Below, one piece after another: positions 4,834 through 8,283 of a stretch of 8,283 nucleotides of DNA (position 1 is its first letter; each line of letters begins with the position of its first letter). Source of the DNA: Pseudomonadota bacterium. GTDB taxonomy: Bacteria > Pseudomonadota > Alphaproteobacteria > Rhizobiales > Tepidamorphaceae. The position numbers and the translations under genes were made by a program. The stretch lies in the NCBI GenBank assembly GCA_023435545.1, contig JAEYRQ010000660.1, positions 1 through 8,283 on the forward strand. The letters run 5' to 3'. A model generated the notes under the pieces. The model had not been told where the DNA came from, did no database searches, and worked only from the letters and a program-made list of their open reading frames with translations.

Positions 4834-7233
4834 CTACGCAGCCGTCCCTGCCGCCTCGAGCTTCTCGAAGATCATGTGCGGAAACAGCGGCGCCTCGTGG
4901 AAGTGGCCGGCGCCGAGATCCTTCAGCGCATCCTCGACGCCGGAGATCACGGTTGCCGGGACGGCGATCGTGCCCGCCTCGCCGACACCCTTCACCCCCA
5001 GCGGATTGAGCGGCGAGGGGGTCTGCATGTGGACGATGTCGATCTTCGGCATCTCGGTCGCGTAGGGCATCAGGAAATCGACGAAGCTGGCATTGGTCGG
5101 ATTGCCGTCCTCGTCGTAGGCGACCTTCTCGTAGAGCGCGCCGCCGAGACCCTGCGCCATGCCGCCGATCACCTGGCCCTCGACGATCATCGGATTGATC
5201 ATGTTGCCGCAGTCGTGGACGCAGACATATTTGCGGATGTCGACGGTGCAGAGTTCCGGATCGACCTCGACCAGCGCCGCATGGCAGCCATAGGCCCAGG
5301 TCGAATAGGGCGGGGAGTAGTAGTCGGTGACCTCGATGCCGGGCGCCTTGCCCTCCTCCAGCGCCGGGCCGTCATGGCGGGAGGCGGGCGCGAACTGGGT
5401 GGCGCTCTGGGCGGCCTTGTTGAACGCGTAGCGCAGCGGGTTGGTGGCGGTCGCGACCTCAGCCAGCGTCACCGCCCGGTCGGAGCCGGCGATGCGTGCG
5501 GTGCCGTCGATCAGTTCGATATCCTCCTTCGCCGCCTCCAGCATGTTGGCGGCGGCCTCGATCACCATCTCGCGCGCCCTCGACGCCGCCTTGTGGATGG
5601 CGTTGCCGCTGACCACGGCGGCGCGGCTGGCAAACGTCGCCACGCCCCAGTCGTAGACGCCGGTGTCGCCCTCCACCACGATCACGTCCGCCGCAGCGAC
5701 GCCGAGCTGCTCGGCGGCGATCTGGGCGAACACGGTCTCGTGGCCCTGGCCCTGGCCGGCGAGCCCGGTGTTCACATAGATCCTTCCGGTGATCGGATGG
5801 ATACGCACGTGCCCGCCCTCGTAGGGGCCGAGGCCGGTGCCCTCGACGTAGAACCCGAGGCCGAGTCCCAGATGCCGGCCGCGCGAGCGCGCCTCGGCCT
5901 TCATCTCGTCGAGCCGGTCGGCGCCGATCGCCTCGAGGCACTTCTGAAGTGCCAGCGGATAGTCGCCGGAATCGTAGCAGACCGCGAGGCCGTCGGCGAA
6001 CAGCAGGCCCTGGCGCTTCCAGGGGAATTGGTCGGGGCCGATGAAGTTGCGGCGGCGCACCTCGAACCGGTCGAGGCCCAGTTCCTCGGCGAGCTTGTCC
6101 ATCGCCCGCTCGATGGCGAAGCAGGACTGCGGCCGGCCGCAGCCGCGATAGGGCGTGACGGGCACGGTCGGCGTGTAGATCGCCTTGAACTCGACCTCGA
6201 TGTTGGGGATCCGGTACGGCCCGGCAATCGAGGTGGACGCGACCTGGGCGATGGCGATGCCGTAGGGGATGTAGGCTCCGGTATCGTGCAGGAAGGTGTC
6301 GCGCAGGCCGAGCACCTCGCCGTCCTTGGTGGCGGCGAGCTCGATGGTATGGACCTGGGTGCGCTCCTGGGTCGACCCGACGAAGTTCTCGGTGCGGTCC
6401 TCGATCCACTTCACCGGCCGGTCGAGCGAGATCGAGGCGAAGGGGACCAGCAGTTCCTCGGGGTAGAAGAACAGCACCTTCTGGCCGAAGCCGCCGCCGA
6501 CATCGGGCGCGATGACGCGGACGCGGTCCTCGTCGATGTCGAACAGCGAGGCGAGCCCGCCCCTGACCGAGATCGGCGCCTGGGTGCCGTCCCAGACGGT
6601 GAGCTGCTCGGTGATCCGATCCCAGTGGGCGGCGACGGCGCGGCCCTCGAGCGGAGCGGCGGTGGAGCGCTCGACCCGGACAGTGATCTTCGTCACATGG
6701 TCGGCGCGCGCGAAGGCCGATGCCGCGTCGCCGGAGTTCTGGACGAAATGCGCGGCGACATTGCCGGCCACGTCCGCGTGCACAAGATGCGCGCCGTCGG
6801 CGGCGGCAGCCTCCAGATCGACGGTGACGTCCATCTGCTCGTAGTCGACCTCGATCAGCCGGACCGCGTCCTCGGCGACATAGCGGTCGACCGCGACCAC
6901 CATCGCTACGGTCTGGCCGACATAGTGCACGTCGTCGCGGGCGAGCGGACGCTGGGTGCGCGGGCCGATCAGGCAGGGATGCGGAATCAGGAGCGGCATC
7001 GGCTGGTCGAGGTGGCCGATGGTGCCCGCGGTATGCACCGCGACGACACCCGGCAGCGCCTCGGCCGCGCTTACGTCGATCGAGAGGATCTTCGCGCGGG
7101 CGAAGGGGCTGCGCAGGAAGGCGGCATGCAGCGCGCCGGGCAACTCGATGTCGTCGATATAGCGGCCCCGCCCGGTCAGCAGGCGGTCGTCGACGTTGCG
7201 CTGGACCGGGGCGCCGAACATGCGGGTTGCCAT
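4834..7233 (-). CDS. Molybdenum hydroxylase large subunit (xanthine dehydrogenase/CoxL-like family, molybdopterin-binding)
   Basis: Catalytic subunit of a heterotrimeric molybdenum hydroxylase, 799 residues, a full family length. It would bind the molybdopterin-cytosine-dinucleotide cofactor and hydroxylate or oxidise a small organic substrate. The N-terminal a/b hammerhead domain (about 17-135) opens with LLTGRGRYIDDI. The cofactor-binding domains carry PDVGGGFGQK (243-252), the active-site loop TPYRGCGRP (360-368), AGQGQGHET (492-500) and GVKGVGEAGT (746-755) with the expected catalytic base Glu752. The loop differs from AYxCSFR of form I CO dehydrogenase and resembles, but does not equal, AYRGAGR of form II enzymes, so CO oxidation is not supported. 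A strong AAGGAGG sits six bases before the ATG (7233-7231). It is the last visible gene of an M-S-L operon, 31 bases after the small-subunit gene, and converges on the methyltransferase gene. Substrate unknown. Confidence 0.93.
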   Translation of the reverse strand: MATRMFGAPVQRNVDDRLLTGRGRYIDDIELPGALHAAFLRSPFARAKILSIDVSAAEALPGVVAVHTAGTIGHLDQPMPLLIPHPCLIGPRTQRPLARDDVHYVGQTVAMVVAVDRYVAEDAVRLIEVDYEQMDVTVDLEAAAADGAHLVHADVAGNVAAHFVQNSGDAASAFARADHVTKITVRVERSTAAPLEGRAVAAHWDRITEQLTVWDGTQAPISVRGGLASLFDIDEDRVRVIAPDVGGGFGQKVLFFYPEELLVPFASISLDRPVKWIEDRTENFVGSTQERTQVHTIELAATKDGEVLGLRDTFLHDTGAYIPYGIAIAQVASTSIAGPYRIPNIEVEFKAIYTPTVPVTPYRGCGRPQSCFAIERAMDKLAEELGLDRFEVRRRNFIGPDQFPWKRQGLLFADGLAVCYDSGDYPLALQKCLEAIGADRLDEMKAEARSRGRHLGLGLGFYVEGTGLGPYEGGHVRIHPITGRIYVNTGLAGQGQGHETVFAQIAAEQLGVAAADVIVVEGDTGVYDWGVATFASRAAVVSGNAIHKAASRAREMVIEAAANMLEAAKEDIELIDGTARIAGSDRAVTLAEVATATNPLRYAFNKAAQSATQFAPASRHDGPALEEGKAPGIEVTDYYSPPYSTWAYGCHAALVEVDPELCTVDIRKYVCVHDCGNMINPMIVEGQVIGGMAQGLGGALYEKVAYDEDGNPTNASFVDFLMPYATEMPKIDIVHMQTPSPLNPLGVKGVGEAGTIAVPATVISGVEDALKDLGAGHFHEAPLFPHMIFEKLEAAGTAA

Positions 7234-7239
7234 GGTGCT

Positions 7240-7246
7240 CCTCCTT
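7240..7246 (-). promoter_or_regulatory. Ribosome binding site of the large-subunit gene
   Basis: On the minus strand this reads AAGGAGG, with six bases between it and the ATG at 7233-7231. It is one of the strongest Shine-Dalgarno sequences in the window and fixes the start of the large subunit. Confidence 0.75.
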
Positions 7247-7264
7247 CGTCCGGTTGGCGGCCGA

Positions 7265-7777
7265 TCAGCCGTGCATCAGTTCGTGCGCGCGGCGCACCGC
7301 GGCGACGATGTTCTGGTAGCCGGTGCAGCGGCAGAGATTGCCCGACAGCGCGGTGCGGATGCCCTCTTCGGAGAGATCGGGATCGGGCGCCTTCTCGAGG
7401 AAATCGGTGACCACCATCAGGAAGCCCGGCGTGCAGTAGCCGCACTGCAGGCCGTGGCATTCCTTGAACGCTTGCTGCACGGGGCCGAGCACGCCGCCTC
7501 CGGGGCCGAGCGATTCCACGGTCTCTATGGAACGGCCGGCGACCTGCACCGCGAGCGTCAGGCAGGAGCGGGCGGTCTCGCCGTCGATGCGGATGGTGCA
7601 GCAGCCGCAGACGCCGTGCTCGCAGCCGACATGGGTGCCGGTCAGGCGCAGCTCGTGGCGGATGAAGTCGGACAGCAGCATCCGGGGGCTGACGCTGCAC
7701 TCCTCGGCCCTGCCGTTGACGATGAGGCGGACCGTCACCGTCGGCTCGTCGGTCGCCCCCTGTACCCTGTCCAGCAT
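7265..7777 (-). CDS. Molybdenum hydroxylase small subunit, 2 x [2Fe-2S] ferredoxin-like (CoxS type)
   Basis: Electron-transfer subunit that passes electrons from the molybdenum site of the large subunit to the FAD subunit. It has 170 residues from the chosen start. The N-terminal plant-ferredoxin-like domain has cluster ligands Cys52, Cys57, Cys60 and Cys72 (in GCEHGVCGCCTI and RSCLTLA). The C-terminal helical domain has Cys112 and Cys115 (LQCGYCTPG) and Cys149 and Cys151 (NLCRCTGY). All eight ligands are present. Position 59 is an extra Cys where Ala is common (VCGCCT versus VCGACT). The ATG at 7777-7775 is preferred because GGGGGAGAGG lies just upstream. A GTG at 7798-7796 would add 7 residues and overlap the FAD-subunit stop as GTGA, so it remains a real alternative. 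The position between the M and L genes is the standard order for this family. Confidence 0.93.
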   Translation of the reverse strand: MLDRVQGATDEPTVTVRLIVNGRAEECSVSPRMLLSDFIRHELRLTGTHVGCEHGVCGCCTIRIDGETARSCLTLAVQVAGRSIETVESLGPGGGVLGPVQQAFKECHGLQCGYCTPGFLMVVTDFLEKAPDPDLSEEGIRTALSGNLCRCTGYQNIVAAVRRAHELMHG

Positions 7778-7783
7778 CGGCCT

Positions 7784-7787
7784 CTCC
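7784..7787 (-). promoter_or_regulatory. Ribosome binding site deciding the small-subunit start
   Basis: Minus-strand GGAG within GGGGGAGAGG, six bases before the ATG at 7777-7775. It favours that ATG over the upstream GTG at 7798, which has no comparable sequence ahead of it. Confidence 0.55.
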
Positions 7788-7794
7788 CCCACCT

Positions 7795-8283
7795 TCACGT
7801 CGCCCCGGCCCGGTCGCGGGCACGCGCCAGCGCCCTCACGACCAGCGTGCGCGCCACCCTGCGGCGATAGCGGCCGTCGGCGCCGTCGTCCTCGTTGGTC
7901 ACGGATGCGTCCACCGCTCCGGCGGCCTGCTTCAGCGCCGCATCGCCGAGATCGGAGCCGATCAGTGCCGCTTCGACGGCGGACAGTCGCACCGGCTTCT
8001 CGGCGATGCCGCAGGCTGCCAGCCGGACGGTTTCGCAGCGTCCGGCGCCGTCGAGCGTCACGACCGCGGCGATGCCGGCGACGGCGTAGTCGCCATGGCG
8101 GCGGGTCAGTTCCTCGAAGGCCCAGCCGGCGCCATCCGCGAGCACGGGAAAGCGCGCGGCGGTGACGATCTCGTCAGGCGCCACGGTCGTCGTCATGTGA
8201 AACTGGAACATCTCGGATGCCGGGATCGAGCGCGTGCCGGACCGACCGGCGACGGTCACCGAGCCGTCAAGGCAGACCAGCAC
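7795..8283 (-). CDS. Molybdenum hydroxylase medium subunit, FAD-binding (CoxM type), N-terminal part missing
   Basis: FAD subunit that hands electrons from the iron-sulfur subunit to the external acceptor. Only the C-terminal 162 residues or so are in the window. The frame is open at the right edge, and the GTG there is an internal valine codon (VCLDGSVTVAG continues a family motif), so the N-terminal FAD-binding motifs cannot be checked. The visible part covers the end of the FAD domain and the CO-dehydrogenase flavoprotein C-terminal domain. Recognisable blocks are LTRRHGDYAVAGIAAVVTLD (about 60-79), corresponding to the family's 'R.GDfA...aA' segment, CGIAEKPVRLSAVEAALIG (91-109), and the terminal YRRRVARTLVVRALARA. 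The stop TGA (7797-7795) is followed within 17 bases by the small-subunit ATG, or overlaps a possible GTG start, so the two are co-transcribed. Confidence 0.9.
   Translation of the reverse strand: MLVCLDGSVTVAGRSGTRSIPASEMFQFHMTTTVAPDEIVTAARFPVLADGAGWAFEELTRRHGDYAVAGIAAVVTLDGAGRCETVRLAACGIAEKPVRLSAVEAALIGSDLGDAALKQAAGAVDASVTNEDDGADGRYRRRVARTLVVRALARARDRAGAT

Noticed and set aside
4876..7410. Long open frame of 844 codons on the + strand, antisense to the molybdenum hydroxylase large and small subunit genes
   Set aside because: It is longer than the real gene opposite, but its product is low-complexity, rich in Arg, Asp, Gly and Val, with no recognisable domain. Long antisense frames are expected opposite GC-rich genes. 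The minus-strand genes have full-length family motifs and good ribosome binding sites.
4834..8283. Carbon monoxide dehydrogenase (coxMSL) as a specific assignment
   Set aside because: The gene order and subunits match, but the large subunit lacks AYxCSFR, the signature of true CO dehydrogenase. Only the broader molybdenum hydroxylase family is supported.

Overview
The window is GC-rich (roughly two-thirds G+C by eye), densely coding bacterial DNA, with strong GC bias at third codon positions. The gene families and the tight operon style fit an alphaproteobacterium, perhaps of the Hyphomicrobiales/Rhizobiales type. That placement is inferred from composition and families only. No rRNA, tRNA, CRISPR array or phage gene was seen.

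The left half (1-4823, + strand) is an ABC importer operon of the peptide/nickel (Dpp/Opp) class. It holds the 3' part of a family-5 periplasmic substrate-binding protein (1-1723), a DppB-type permease (2000-3028) and a DppC-type permease (3025-4191, overlapping by ATGA). A small class I SAM-dependent methyltransferase follows (4233-4823). No ATPase gene is visible, so those subunits must lie upstream of the window or elsewhere.

The one sizeable non-coding stretch (1724-1999) is not ordinary spacer. It carries a 261-bp element bounded by perfect 32-bp terminal inverted repeats, too small to encode a transposase. It looks like a MITE with IS5-family-like ends, inserted exactly at the stop codon of the binding-protein gene. 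Its flanks are TAA and TGA, a near-match to a 3-bp TNA target duplication. Removing it would leave a normal operon junction with 12 nt between stop and start. The element therefore puts a large hairpin between the binding-protein and permease messages.

The right half (4834-8283, - strand) is a molybdenum hydroxylase operon of the xanthine dehydrogenase/aerobic CO dehydrogenase family, transcribed right to left in the order M (FAD subunit, cut by the window edge), S ([2Fe-2S] subunit), L (molybdopterin subunit). All four cysteines of each of the two [2Fe-2S] clusters and the catalytic glutamate of the large subunit are present. The active-site loop reads PYRGCGR, not the AYxCSFR of true CO dehydrogenase, so the substrate is probably an organic molecule or N-heterocycle and cannot be named from sequence.

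The two operons converge. Their stop codons are only 10 nt apart and a GC-rich hairpin spans the junction. I found no clear new biological system; the MITE at the operon junction and an altered cofactor-binding position in the methyltransferase are the points most worth a second look.
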